A stretch of DNA of 64,000 nt from Arachis hypogaea (lineage: Eukaryota > Streptophyta > Magnoliopsida > Fabales > Fabaceae). The notes under the pieces are model-generated. The model was not told the DNA's origin. It was given only the letters and a program-made list of their open reading frames with translations, and did no database searches. Positions 10,451 to 22,561 of the stretch are shown one piece after another. The position numbers and the translations under genes are program-made. Within the stretch, counting starts at the first letter, position 1. Each line of letters starts with the position of its first letter. Where the stretch lies: NCBI RefSeq assembly GCF_003086295.3, contig NC_092045.1, positions 88,736,693 through 88,800,692 on the forward strand, read 5' to 3'.

Positions 10451-12420
10451 TAGATTCCCCTATTTCATTATGGTTTTTAAGTGATGGTTTTAAATTTAGT
10501 TACGCTTCAAGTTAAATCTTATGCTTGATATGAAGTTATAGGATTGCCTCTGGTATCTCAGAGTCTTATATCTTACATTACTGGGTATTGTTGTGTGGAG
10601 AAAATAGATGAAATAGAGGAATCAGAAAGGCCCTTTAGGTCGAAATGAATTTTTATAAAGAATTAAAAAGATGAGGTGTTTTAGTTTTGAACAAAGAGAA
10701 AGCACAAAGATAATGCATTTAAAAGATATAACAGAAGGAGCGGTTACCAAGATAGTGCTAGTTGCAAGGGTCAGTTTGATGAAATATATTAAGAATTGGT
10801 CGAGAAATTAGAATCGATAAGTTCATCATTTAAGTCAGATTTTGAACTATTGATTCTAGGGAGCATTTTGTTATCCGATTGATATGAATTTGATTGTCGA
10901 CAAGACAAAGTCAATTATGACTCGAAAGGTGTCGAAAACAAGGTCGAAGGCATAGTTGACTTGTGAATTGGGTGCGAACAATTATTTGGCAATCTATTTG
11001 AAAAAAAAGGTGAGTTCTATGGTGTCTTTGTTATGGTGCATAAATTGCCTAACTTCCCTTTTAAAGTAAAAAATAAAATGTTTAAAATAAAAAATAAATC
11101 ATATAAAATTTATTAAATATTATTTATTTACTTTTTTTAGTAATTTAGATACAAAGTAATAGACACCATAACATTTACCTTGAAAAAATGAGGTGTTGTC
11201 AAACGATTGGACAAACTAGTCTATAAATGAATAGGATGTCAATGAACAAAAGTTAGAAATTCTCTTCAAAAACAAACTTTCAAACTCTCACATCTTAGTA
11301 ACTTTTTGATACTTTATCTTGAGTTAATTTTCTGTAGATTTTTTTTTATCTTTGTATTTTTTTTTAAACTTTGTATTTTATAATTATGCAATTTACTTTC
11401 ATTGCAAAATTAATTTCTTTCGTTGGCATTTTATTAATTTCATCATTTTCAGTTAACACTTTTGAGATTCTATAAAGATCTCTTTTATTTTGTTTGACGT
11501 AGCTTGGTTTTATATAAATCAACTTTAATTTCTTTTTATATAATTGATCAATTTTGCAAAGTTCTTCTTTCATCATTCACAAAGTAAAGATACTTTGATG
11601 TATAAACTGATACTCTAAAAGAAGTAAATTTAGTTTTAAAATTAGATATTAAATCAACCCAAGTATTTTGCAACGAATAAAATTCCTTTAATTTTGATTT
11701 GCGAAAAAATTCTGTAACAATTAGATACATGTAAATATGTAATATTTTTTATTTATCTTATTCATAATAACGAACGAAAGATATGTATTAGTATTTCATT
11801 GGTAGTGTAAATATTTTTAAAAAGATATATATGAATAAATAATCAATTTATTTAAAAAATAATCAGGAAAACGGTAAAATACAAAATATAAATTTCTTTA
11901 TCCATTCCCAATCCCACTTATAGAGATAGTGGATGGTCATTTGTTAATGAGCGGAGGTGGTGATTGGAGGAAGCAAGTCTTACGTGGCTCTATGTCACTG
12001 GCCAAATTTGCTACGCACCTATTCTGACCAAGCACTAGGCAACAAAACACACATCTAATATTCTTGCAATTATTATTGTGGCAACTGTAGAGTAGAGACC
12101 ACGCGGAATATATGTAATTTTTTAAAGAAATAAAAAGGAAAGAAAATAAAGAGGGTTGAAGTTGAAGTTGAATCTGATGCGCGGAGTTTGAAGTCTAAAA
12201 AATACGAGTGTGCAGTGTAGTGTTTCCTCTCTCCTTCGTTTGGGTCCGTTCATCTCCCTTTGCGCAAATTGCATTGCCTTTGCCCACAGCAAAGCAAACA
12301 AATAGAAAACAGCTTCGCAACGCACCCAACGTATTACGTATTCGTATCTGTATTTGTATTCTTACTCTTCGCCACTTCACCTCCTTGGGCCCTTTTGGAG
12401 GAGAAAAAAAAAATCAAATT
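10451..12420. other. AT-rich intergenic region upstream of MED26
   Basis: No gene is supported. Long A/T runs dominate 11040-11900. The last few hundred bases (about 11930-12420) rise in GC and probably contain the MED26 promoter. I see no convincing TATA box. Confidence 0.4.
11031..11171. mobile_element. Possible small MITE
   Basis: TTATGGTG at 11031-11038 and CACCATAA at 11164-11171 form 8-bp terminal inverted repeats around an AT-rich 141-bp unit. No convincing target duplication is visible, so this is tentative. Confidence 0.25.
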
Positions 12421-12869
12421 AAATAGCAAAAAATAGAGGGGTTTTTGTTTCCTGGAATATACTGGTTCCTCTTCTGTTCTGTATGCTAGATTGCTAGTGT
12501 GTGTGTTTGTGTTTGTTTATGTTACCCATTATCCTCTACTTGACCTTCCATCAATCGCAATTCAAAGTATTTCTACCAAACCTTTAACCCTTTCTTCACC
12601 GCTTTCCTCTGATCTCTCACCCTATCCCTCAGATCTATGCCGTTTTTGTTCCCTTGTCGTTTCGATCTATCTCATGACTTCTCTACGCACCCTACCCTAT
12701 CGTTTTGTTGAAACAGAACCACCGTTTTTTCCTCAGATTCTCTTTCCGCCTTTGTTTCCGTTTTCTTGTCCTTCTCCTACCACTTGAACAACCTCTCCAC
12801 TCTCTGATTGATTATCGGTTTCACGAATCTTCTTCTCTTTCGGTTCTGAGTAAACTATAGTTTCCGAAT
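12421..12869 (+). promoter_or_regulatory. Probable 5' leader of MED26c, CT-rich
   Basis: Pyrimidine-rich DNA with short upstream ORFs, typical of plant 5' leaders, ending at the ATG at 12870. The 98-aa ORF at 12491-12787 reads through it and shows no domain. Confidence 0.4.
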
Positions 12870-14917
12870 ATGGATTTGGATGATTTCCGATCCATATTGG
12901 ATACTGCCGGCGTTGACGTTTGGCTCTTCATCGACACCGCCATCACCGTCGCTTCCTTGGATTGCGGTGATGAGCTGAGGCGACGGAGGGATGGAATCAT
13001 AGAACGAATCTTCGCTGCCACCACACCTCCTCTGCCGTGCCGGAACTGCGACGGCGATCGTAACCTGAGGTCCAATGGCTACCAAATCAAGAAACGCCTC
13101 AGCCCTAGCCCTAGCCCTCAGCGACAACACAGCCACCACCAGCAACGTCGTGGTGGCCGTGGTGCCGCCGCTGCAGTTTCTCCCTCAACGCCGCAGTCTC
13201 TCGGAGATGATGATGACAACGGCCACGCCGACGCCGCCGAAGACGACCGTGAAGATTTGGATCCTTACGGCGGCTTGTTCGATGATGAGCAGAAGAAGAT
13301 TCTAGAGATTAAAGAGCAGCTCGAAGAACCCGACCAGGTGCTGATTAATCAGTTCTTTTTTTCTTCAAATATTATTTTATGCCTTTTTCATGTTAGATGA
13401 GTTATAATTTCTATACATTTTTAGCTTATTTTGCCTTTTTCTTTCTGTTTTTACTTAAAATTATCTCAGTCTGAAGAATCGTTGGTGGAGCTGCTGCAAA
13501 ATCTCGCAGACATGGATATTACATTCCAAGCGTTAAAGGTAACTTAGGTTTTTTTTTTTTTGAATTAGTTTTATTTTACTGTATAACGATGTTTGGTTTT
13601 TCCTTGCAGGAGACTGACATTGGGAGGCACGTGAATCGGTTGCGAAAGCATTCCTCCAATGACGTTCGCAGATTGGTGAAGCTACTTGTGAGGTTGTTAA
13701 TTAAACACTACTTTTGTTTTTATTTTCAAAATTGAATTAATCTTATCATAATTGCAGTGGATTTGATTGAGCTGTTTTATTTGCAGGAAGTGGAAGGAAA
13801 TTGTGGATGAGTGGGTGAGGTTGAATCAACCGGGTGGAACAGCTTCTCTCATGGGTAAAACCAAACCACAACTCAAATGTTTTGGGAGATTTTTCCTAGT
13901 TATGGAATTAGAAATCCAAGTGTTTGATGATAATTGTTGGCGTTGCATTTACATTTGCAGCTGATGGGGACTCTCCACCGCTGAAAACCACCCAAAACGG
14001 GCATCATCAGGTCTTTTTTGGACCTTTTTTTTTTAATATCATGGTAATGTTTAAGGCCCTGTTTGGCGTTATTAATATTCTATTTTGAAATTCCTTTTTA
14101 TTTGTTTTTTGCAGATTCCTGATTTTGCATACTCGCCAAATCCACACAGTGAGTACTTGGGCATCTTATTCAAATCTTCTTTTTGTGTGTGTCTCTGTTG
14201 TTTTGGATTTTGGCGAACAATAATGCTTTTCTGCTTCTGTATGCTGACACAGATGGAAGTTCTGGGTCTGACCGTAACACCTCAGAGGCAGAACCAAAAC
14301 CAAAAGTGATTCCCCGCAAAGAAGCTCCGCCAAAACCAACGCCGCCACCTTCAGTCCCTACTCCTTCCATCGCCTTCCAAAATGTACAGTTGTGATTATT
14401 ATGTTTTTATATAACCGTTTTGGAAGTGTCTTAACCCTCCAAATGTTGTTGCTAACATCACGGAGTATGAAAATAAAATAAAAAAAAAAACGAAGAAAAG
14501 CAATGAATGTGGGGCGTAGGGGAAAAAGCATCATAGATATGGGGGTGTTATTATTAATCTCTTACCCACACGTTGTTGCTTTGAATATTAATTGCAGAGA
14601 CAGAGAGAACAAAGAGATAGAGATTTTGACGCGGAGAGGCTTGCTTCGGCAAGGAAGCGGCTTCAAGAGAACTACAAAGAGGCTGAAAATGGTGGAATTC
14701 TCGTTTCTATAGTTTCTTAAAAAATTTCTTACCATAGTACTAGTAGTACGTATATATACTGACGGGTGGTTTGGTGTGTTGTGTGGGGTTGTGTATAGCG
14801 AAAAAGCAAAGAACGATTCAGGTGATGGACATCCACGAGTTACCAAAGTCAAAACCCAAGAATGCCTTCTTTGGAAAGAACAAAGGCAGTGGCGGTTCTC
14901 AGGGAAGGCACTGGTGA
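12870..14917 (+). CDS. MED26C: Mediator subunit 26c-like protein (TFIIS N-terminal domain), 9 exons
   Basis: Exons: 12870-13337, 13470-13538, 13610-13692, 13787-13854, 13961-14010, 14115-14148, 14253-14383, 14598-14691, 14799-14917. All introns are GT-AG and the joined frame gives 371 aa. The N-terminus [18 protein letters not shown] is the hallmark of plant MED26-type proteins. A Ser/Pro/His-rich and acidic linker follows (about residues 75-140). The TFIIS N-terminal helical bundle (LW domain) spans about residues 155-230 ([20 protein letters not shown], then [18 protein letters not shown]). A proline-rich stretch and a basic C-terminus ([12 protein letters not shown]) complete it. MED26 connects Mediator with elongation factors at RNA polymerase II promoters in the nucleus. 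The length suits the 26c form better than the longer 26b. The gene looks intact. Confidence 0.9.
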
Positions 14918-17900
14918 TGGTCATGGTGATTCCAATTACCATGTTCGATTCTTGGTACTAGCCAGCCATGTAACGTTTTAAGAAAAAGAAGGGGCTTGTG
15001 CCTTGTTGGGTGGGGTGATGCCGGATGAAAATTCCTAAACCCGCTTCACCCGTTGTGAATTTTTCATCCCCAAACCTATTATTTTTCTTGTGGTTTCTAT
15101 TTACTTAATAATAACCAACGAAAAGAAAGAAAGGAAATTCCAAAATAATTTTTTTTCCTGGAGAGGGAACTAACGAAACCAATTTTTTGAAGCGCACATG
15201 ATTTTCTGAGCCAGGAATCAGGGTAGTATGGAACGGAAACGTTTTTGGGTCGGGGAGTAGGGGTTGTTTTTAATCATTCAAGTAATACATTTAATAACAA
15301 AACCATGGGAATTTTGGAGTGAAGTCTCAAGTATGTTGCGTTAATGAATAGTAGGCATCTGTTTTTGAAAGCATCAGCCAAGGACTCAAGAAGTGATGAA
15401 CAGTTTTTACACGGGACCGGGTTGGGTAGGTGAGAGCCTAGTTGGTTCTGTAATTAATGTGTTGAGATTAAGAGTGCATAGTTGACATGTGCGCACGACG
15501 TGGCTCTTTTCTTTACGTCAAGCAACACATAACATGTCTTTTAGGATTCGGTTGTTCACATGAGCTGTGCTTGGATCTTCTGTGGTATTGGCCTGTCTCT
15601 GCTCCTGTTGTTTTGTTAAGTACGTCAAACCATGAAAAAGTCTTCCTCTTCGCTCCCAATGCTTTTCAAAAAAAGAAATTTAAGCCACCTAAAATGTCAG
15701 ATTTTAAGAAAAACTCATAGCAGACTTTACCTTCTGGCGGATTGAGTCGTTTCTAAACCAATCAGCTCACAATATTTTTAGGTTAACGTTTGTGTAGGGG
15801 AATTTAACGATTGCTCTTAAAATTAAAACTCAAATTAGGGATAGCAACGAAAATAAAATCCGTAAGCGTAGGTATTAGTGAGGATATTCGGAGATGGGGA
15901 TGACCGGATGAGAGTGGGGGAAAAAATTAGTAAAAAGGTTACACAATAAAATTCAAATGGTAATATTTTTCATGATAAAGATATTAATGCTTAAAGATTA
16001 AAAAGTATTTTAAATAGGAATTGTCTAGTATGCATAATGTTTTTTTTTTGTTTTAAAATTGTATTGTATATTTTAGTTATGTTTTGTGTACTTGACGTTT
16101 ATTATTTTTTTTATATGACATAATTAAAAAATGTTAAATTCATTTTCATCTTAATTATACTAGCATTAATGCAGTTTTTATTGAAATGAATAATTTTCGT
16201 GGGGTTTCTCTAGGACTATAGATTTGTTTAATAAAGTTTTTACTTATTGAAAATAGCTTATCAAAATTATTTTAAAACATAAATTTTTAAAAGTTGTAGC
16301 ACTTATATTTCATAAAATTAAATTAAAAATGATTCTTGATTAGCATAAGTAAAAATAATTTTTAAAATTTAAAAAGATTATACCAAATATAAATATAAGA
16401 ATAAATTTTAATAAACATAATCCAACTTTAAAAAATATCTTTCTTAAGTATTTTCAAAAACCTCCATAATTTTTAAAAGTTGTAAGTACAACATATTATC
16501 TTTTTGATTTATCAAATATAAAATTAGCTTAGATTTTTAAAAAACATAAGAATTTTTTCAAAAGCTTTGTTAAATCAAATCATATATTTCCCTACGGAGA
16601 ATGGGAATGGGAAAGAATATTTTTCCGCTATTTGAAACAGTAAAAGGAATTGAGAAAAATTTCAGGATGTGGAGTGGAGAGGGGAGAATGCCTATCTCAG
16701 ATGTTAATGTTTTTACTTTTTATGTTTAACACCCGTACAGCATTGTATGCGTACTAATTACTATAGCAATTGATGATTAGCTGCTTCCCCCCTCCCCATC
16801 TTCTTTTTCTTTTCTTCCAAATTAAAAGATGTTATTGTTGAGGACTGGTTAATGTTGCCAAAAATATTTTATAAATAATAACAATAATTAACAAATTAGC
16901 TATAATATTTGTGTGTATATTTATAATGTTTCATATATGTTTTTAATAAATAATTAACTACCAAATGGTTCAACTTCTATAACAGAATAAATAACTTTTT
17001 TGAAACAAAATAATCAAATTTATTCACAGAAAAGAGCCATCAAATTTTTCTTGAACATAAAAAATCAGTAAAATGTAAAATAAGTTTCATATAAATATGA
17101 TTATAATTTGATTATATTATTTATAAAATTTGTTTGTATATTAAGCATAGTTGTTCATTTAGTGTAATTGTAATTTTCACACCTTAGCAACAATATCCTC
17201 TAATCTTTAATCAAAGATCCATCAATTTTGCTTTCGGTAATTACACAAATGCAAACTTATAAGAAAGCAGTTTGTTTTATCATATAGGCTGAGACAATCT
17301 AAGGGGGGTATAAATGTTTTTACCCGCCTGATACTCTTGAAAGTCATGAACAAGTATTTATTAAGTCCTTAAACTACCACCAAAACGGAAGGAAGGAGTC
17401 CTTAAACTGACTTCACGTTGCATGTCAAGCTTGTTATCATTAGAAAACGAAGACTGAATCCTATTATTGTTGCGCTTGGGTTTGACTTGGATCATGACAG
17501 CGTCGAGCCATCCTCAATTTCCAAATTAATGTAAACAGTTCTTGGGAACAAAAATGGGTTAACACTTAACATCGCATTGTACGGCTCATGCCCCTTCAAA
17601 AGTATGGGACATCACCATAATATGGTCACATGCCAACACAGCACGCAAGAAATCAAAACTCAGATATCTATTCCAACAGCAATAGCATACTGCATATAAT
17701 GGACTCATCACTTTTTACCTATTTACTACATCCGGGTTAACTACGTGACTTATTGCTAAGCTCAAGAACTAATAGCATATATAATAATATAATTGTTCCG
17801 ACCAAAAGAATTTTCCATAGCTGCACCATCAACTATTGCAATCACCAACTTCTTGAATCATCCTCAATTAAACTATTAGTACCATGGCCAGCTAAAACTA

Positions 17901-17977
17901 CAATGTGTGCTAAAAGGAAAGTCTGGGACTGTAATCCTGAGTGATGAGAATCCGGTCTAGTTCACACCATTAACTCC
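14918..17977. other. Intergenic between convergent MED26 and NYN genes
   Basis: The first 200 bases probably hold the MED26 3' UTR. The last 200-300 should hold the NYN gene 3' UTR, since the genes converge. The middle is AT-rich. G-rich patches near 15840-15920 and 16590-16690 (GGATATTCGGAGATGGGGA style) look like remnants of a dispersed repeat that I cannot name. No ORF is credible. Confidence 0.4.
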
Positions 17978-20900
17978 TCAATTTTGCATCTTAGACTCAT
18001 CTGTTTTCTTGAAGCCATCAAGCATCCCATCAATCAGTTTGTCCTTCGGGGATAAAAGTGGATCAGCTACAAATGAATAGCTCTTTCGAGAACTATGCTT
18101 CTCTTTATAGTTCCCTGAAGGAATTTTGGAAAGGGCACCCTGAGATGACTCGCCCGATGGATTCAAAATCCTTTTCAGAGAATCATTATTAAAGATGTCA
18201 ACACTATCTGAATTCTTTGCACTATTCTCTCCTTCCTTTCTACAGTGCCAGAAATCCAAAACTTTGAGAAGAGAACTGTCTTGCTCATTACATCTTGGCT
18301 TTCCTTGCTCTTCTGGTTGAGTTAAACAGCTACTATCTTCTTCAGATTCAGAAGGATCATAATCTAAGCCAACAGGTTCATAATCAGGATACTTTGAGGT
18401 ATCCAGTTCTTTGGCATTCCTACTTAATTCTGACTCCACATCACTCTGGTCAGAATTGTTGGCAGAAATAGGACCTAATTCTTCCCATGGAGAGTCCATG
18501 CTATCATCCTTTGGAGCTGAACCAGACAATTCACTATCTGAGTAGGTGACTGCATGACTAGCCCTGGTAACTTGAGTTTTGAGGATTGAAGTTTCCCGGT
18601 CAGAATAACAAACATCAGCAGGAACAGAAGGAAAAATATTAGTGGACTCTAATTTAGCTCCCTGCATTGTCTGCAATAAGGATGCCAAATTTTTATAACC
18701 GAGCTTCTGTAAACTAATATGATAGCCACACATCTCATAAAATAGTTTTCGGAAACAACCAATATTGTATCCCTCTGGGTGGATTCTCAATATTTCATCC
18801 ACAACTTTTTGGCAGTCTACTAATATATCATTTCTAGACCTCTCAGCATATAGTTTTTCAGTGGCAAGTTTCAAAACACTAGTATGAGGAGTATTCTGAT
18901 TGTGTTTCTCTGCATCATGTTCAAGTAATTTCTGCAGGTTGGACTGTGATGTTCTATTTAAAAAGAGAGATCGAAGGCCATTCGCACCATGAGAAAGGCC
19001 CATTGATGAGTTCTTCTGAACTGGTCGAGTCACCTTAAATGGATAGTTTGTGGAGCTGCTTACTTCCAACCATTTCTTGTCTGCTATTAATAAATCAATC
19101 AGTTGAAGAATATCCTTTTCAGTGAGAGACTTGAGAACCGCAGGACCGCCCTTTTGTAATTTTTGTGCCAAATCCTCCCTGACAAACAAACATAGTAGCA
19201 TTACAATTTACTCTTTCAACAAGTAGGATTAGCTATTACCTACATGATGATCATCGTTTTGGGCGGGCAGGGGAGGGAGAAAAAATAAAGATGAAGAAGA
19301 AAGATCAAAGCATAACTTCCAACAGCAAAACATCATGATACAATCGATTTGTTACTTTCATTTTATACGGGGAACTAATCAAGATTTCGAGACAAAAACA
19401 AGATGTTATCCATAGCAAAAGGGGTAATTTTTCAAAATATTTGTATAAAACTACCATGCATAACAACCTGCTTGTTGACAGGGAGACGAGAACTGATCCT
19501 TGGGTGGTAAAAACAAAAGATTCCATGTAATTCCAAAAGGAATCTCTAAAAAATAACTTGGGCTTGTCAGAATGACCAACATTCTGGTTCACTTCTGATG
19601 TGTTGGCCTCTACAGACTGAGAAACAGTCTGGTCCCGATCACATAATTTGGTCTCTACAGAATGACTAACAATCTGGTTTGGCTCAGATAACATGGGCGC
19701 CTGATCTGATATTTTCGGCTCTTCGGCATGAATAACACTCTGGTTCTGTTCGGATAGCTTGGACTCCTCAGAATGTTTTATAGTCTCGTCTACTTGAGAT
19801 AGCTTGGGCTCTTCCGAATGACTTATAGCCATGTCTGGTTGACATAGCTTGGGCTCCTCCGAATGACTTACTGCCATGTCCAGTTGAGATAACTTGGGCT
19901 CCTCAAACTCAGAGTGACTATCCATGCTGGTCTTATTAGTGGTTAAATCATCAGATTTAGCATTTCTTTTCCAAAATGGAAACCAACTTCTAATCCAACC
20001 AAATATTGAACTTTTGCTATGAGTTTCAACACTCCCACCATGCCTCTTGTCAACCATGAAGTCATCAACTGGCAAAGAATAAGAGCTTTGACAAACCTCA
20101 TCAGCATCCCCTCTAGTTGGCCCCTCATTTTTGTACTCAGCTATATATTTTCCAGATTCATCATCAACAAGATTGTTTTCTACCAATGTGTTCTGAGCAG
20201 AGTGGTCATCTGATGAAGTAGGTTTTCCAGATTTATTGAGACCTATCTTGTCAGGCGTTACAATCTCATTATCTGCCTTAAATTGTGAAACTTCCTTGTC
20301 TTTTTGTGGCAGTTGAACCTTAGACAATCGTGCATCAGTCATATTCCCAATCTTCTCACTACTCCTTTCATGCAATGAGGGCATTGAAGGCGTCCTATCT
20401 GCATCTCTAGGCATATTTTTACTCTCACCATTCAACTTTTGAGGTGTTTCATTCCCAACAGCAGGTGTTTTTGATGGCCCATCATTGCTTGCAAGGGGTT
20501 TGGGAAACTCTGAGGGAGCCAAACACACAAAATAAACACCATCTAAATGCTTGAGCTGTACGTGTGGTATTGATAGAAGAAAACGGGAAAACTTTTTCTG
20601 TCCATAGAATGATTTCTCCAATTGCACATTATTTTTAGCCAACTCCGCACGAAAATCTGTAATGGACATCCCTTTTGGATGCGAACTTAATATTTTCCTA
20701 ACCTGCCTTGCAACTGACTTAGGAATTGGGGGAGATTCACAGCTTTCTGCTTTTTGACAAGATGCAGACTGCTCACTAGCTGAGAAGGGATTTTCAAGAG
20801 GCACCTTATAATTTCCATACCAAGAACTAACAGGGCCATCTGGAGGATGATTGAAATGCTTTCCAGTAAGTTCTTCTCCCTTAAGCAAAGATGGCCAGTG

Positions 20901-21981
20901 CCACATTATAGTTGCTGCAGCGCATAGCACATCAGAAGCTGATCCTGGAGTTGCAAGCAGGATGTTGTAGTTATTCATTCTTAAGCGGTGCAATATGCCA
21001 GCAAAGTCTTTATCCCCAGAAATCAGAAAGAGATGCGCAGGTGGCGGGTTTTGAGAAACCCAACACATTAGATCAATAAGAAGAGATCTATCAGCACTAT
21101 TCTTTCCACCTGCACAAAGTCATTGAAGAAATTATAATTCGGAAAACTTAAATTACTTATGAATCCCCTGATTAGTAAAACATTAAGATTTAATATTGTT
21201 CTGAATCTATATGGGGCCATAAATACTGATGCATGAGCTGCAAACCATAATATTCACTTATTAGTTGCACCTCCATGGCTTCATCTCAAATATGATGAGA
21301 TCATGAGTTCTCACCTACGACGGACGCCGCATTCAACATCGCTATTAGTGACATTTATCTAACAAAGATGCAGAAGAGAATAGCTCCCATCTTATGATTC
21401 CTAACGTGTTTGAAACTGAAAACCGTTACAAACAGTTATCTACCAAAGACGCGTCTCCCTTTTTTACCAAACTATTTATATATTTTATTTTTAATTTTTA
21501 AACACATTTAGTCAGAACATATACTAATTAAGATAGATGAAGAAGTTATATATGATTATAAAATTGACATAAAGCAACGGAAGTAAAGACAAGACGAAGA
21601 GAGCACAAGAAGGTAACCATTGGGAACGTGGGCGAGATGAATGCCGGTGTAAGAAAGTGCCTCCTGGTTGGATCTAGAAAGCTGCAAGACATCCCCGAAG
21701 GCCGTTATATGGACGGGCCCCTTAATACCGTTGGCTCTAACGGCTTCCGTTATGACGGTGGCGATCTTGGAGACGTTGATGGTGTTCGGCACTTGGCAGT
21801 TCTCGAAATCCCACCACACCGACACCCTCACGTGGCGTGACTCCTCCTCTAACCGTCTCGGATGATACGAAGGCGAATGCGACGAAGACGAGAATTGGCT
21901 GAGTTGAAGTGGAAGAAGAAGAGCACGAGCTGGCGAAGAGCTGAAGAAGAGGCATTTGGGGAGGAAGGGGCGCATGGACAT
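17978..21981 (-). CDS. NYN-domain nuclease with LOTUS/OST-HTH domains, likely mitochondrial (MNU-like), 3 exons
   Basis: Exons on the - strand: 21981-21618, 21109-19468, 19178-17978. Splice sites are GT-AG and the joined frame gives 1,068 aa. Residues 1-50 are rich in Ser, Leu and Arg with almost no acids before residue 45, as in a mitochondrial presequence. The NYN (PIN-like) ribonuclease domain follows: VWWDFEN with D58, then D128, and SGDKDF with D154 and D156, the acidic residues expected for metal binding. LOTUS/OST-HTH-like modules lie near 248-318, 640-725 and 791-845. Between the first two is a degenerate 15-residue repeat. This architecture matches MARF1-like proteins and the Arabidopsis mitochondrial nucleases MNU1/MNU2, involved in transcript 5' maturation; which of the two is nearer I cannot tell. 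The gene is intact. A 40-kb transposon stack begins 560 bp upstream of its start codon. Confidence 0.88.
19545..19910 (-). repeat. 45-bp tandem repeat inside exon 2 of the NYN gene
   Basis: About seven diverged copies of a 15-residue unit, SEEPKLSQxDxxVSH-like, lie roughly between residues 520 and 630. The CTTGGRCT block recurs at 19758, 19803, 19848 and 19893, exactly 45 bp apart. The frame is kept throughout, so it is a coding minisatellite in the disordered linker. Confidence 0.75.
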
Positions 21982-22531
21982 GATGGAATTGGAAAGAGAA
22001 ATAACAAGAAAGTTAGTTACAAGAGTTGGAGGAGGGTAACTGAATCTGTATCAGCATCAATGTTGCTGCGAGCTTTGGATTTTGCAATTGGAATTCAGAA
22101 ATGGAAGGAAGCAGCGAGGGTTTACGAGTATCGACTATCAAGTGAGTAATAACTTGAGTATAGTAGACTAGTAGTACTAAAACCCTTGCAATCCCCCATT
22201 TCCAGTTCTGCAATTCCCCTATTTAGGAAATCGAACTCTTTTTTTTTTTTTTTGGGCCAGATGGACAATCCCCAAGTATTGAATATCAACCCTTTAGTAT
22301 TGTGTGTGGGTGTGGTGTGGGAAATCGAACTCTATCTCGCAATCTTGACATTGTTTGGGCTTATGGGTCCAAACTGAAAGGAGGGACTTTCTTTTAACCG
22401 TGACAAAACCTATTCAATGTATGGCCCAGGCTAAATCACTGTTTGTCAAATAAGCCCTTATCTACGTCCAAAACAAGCCCTTATCAAGCTTCTACTTGAA
22501 ACTGTATATCCCTGTTCAGAAATATGTATAT
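21982..22531. other. Upstream region of the NYN gene
   Basis: Contains the presumed promoter and 5' UTR of the NYN gene. The plus-strand ORF at 21862-22149 overlaps exon 1 and is a shadow. A T run (about 22240-22252) is the only notable low-complexity feature. Confidence 0.45.
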
Positions 22532-22541
22532 AAACAAACTT
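22532..22541. repeat. LINE target-site duplication, left copy
   Basis: AAACAAACTT, identical to 62681-62690 just after the LINE poly(A). The first three As are ambiguous with the tail; CAAACTT is not. Confidence 0.75.
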
Positions 22542-22561
22542 GACATGCCCCACCATCAGCT

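Noticed and set aside
12491..12787. 98-aa ORF upstream of MED26
   Set aside because: Lies in the CT-rich leader, no domain, low-complexity translation.
21862..22149. 95-aa plus-strand ORF
   Set aside because: Antisense to exon 1 and leader of the NYN gene; no homology recognised.
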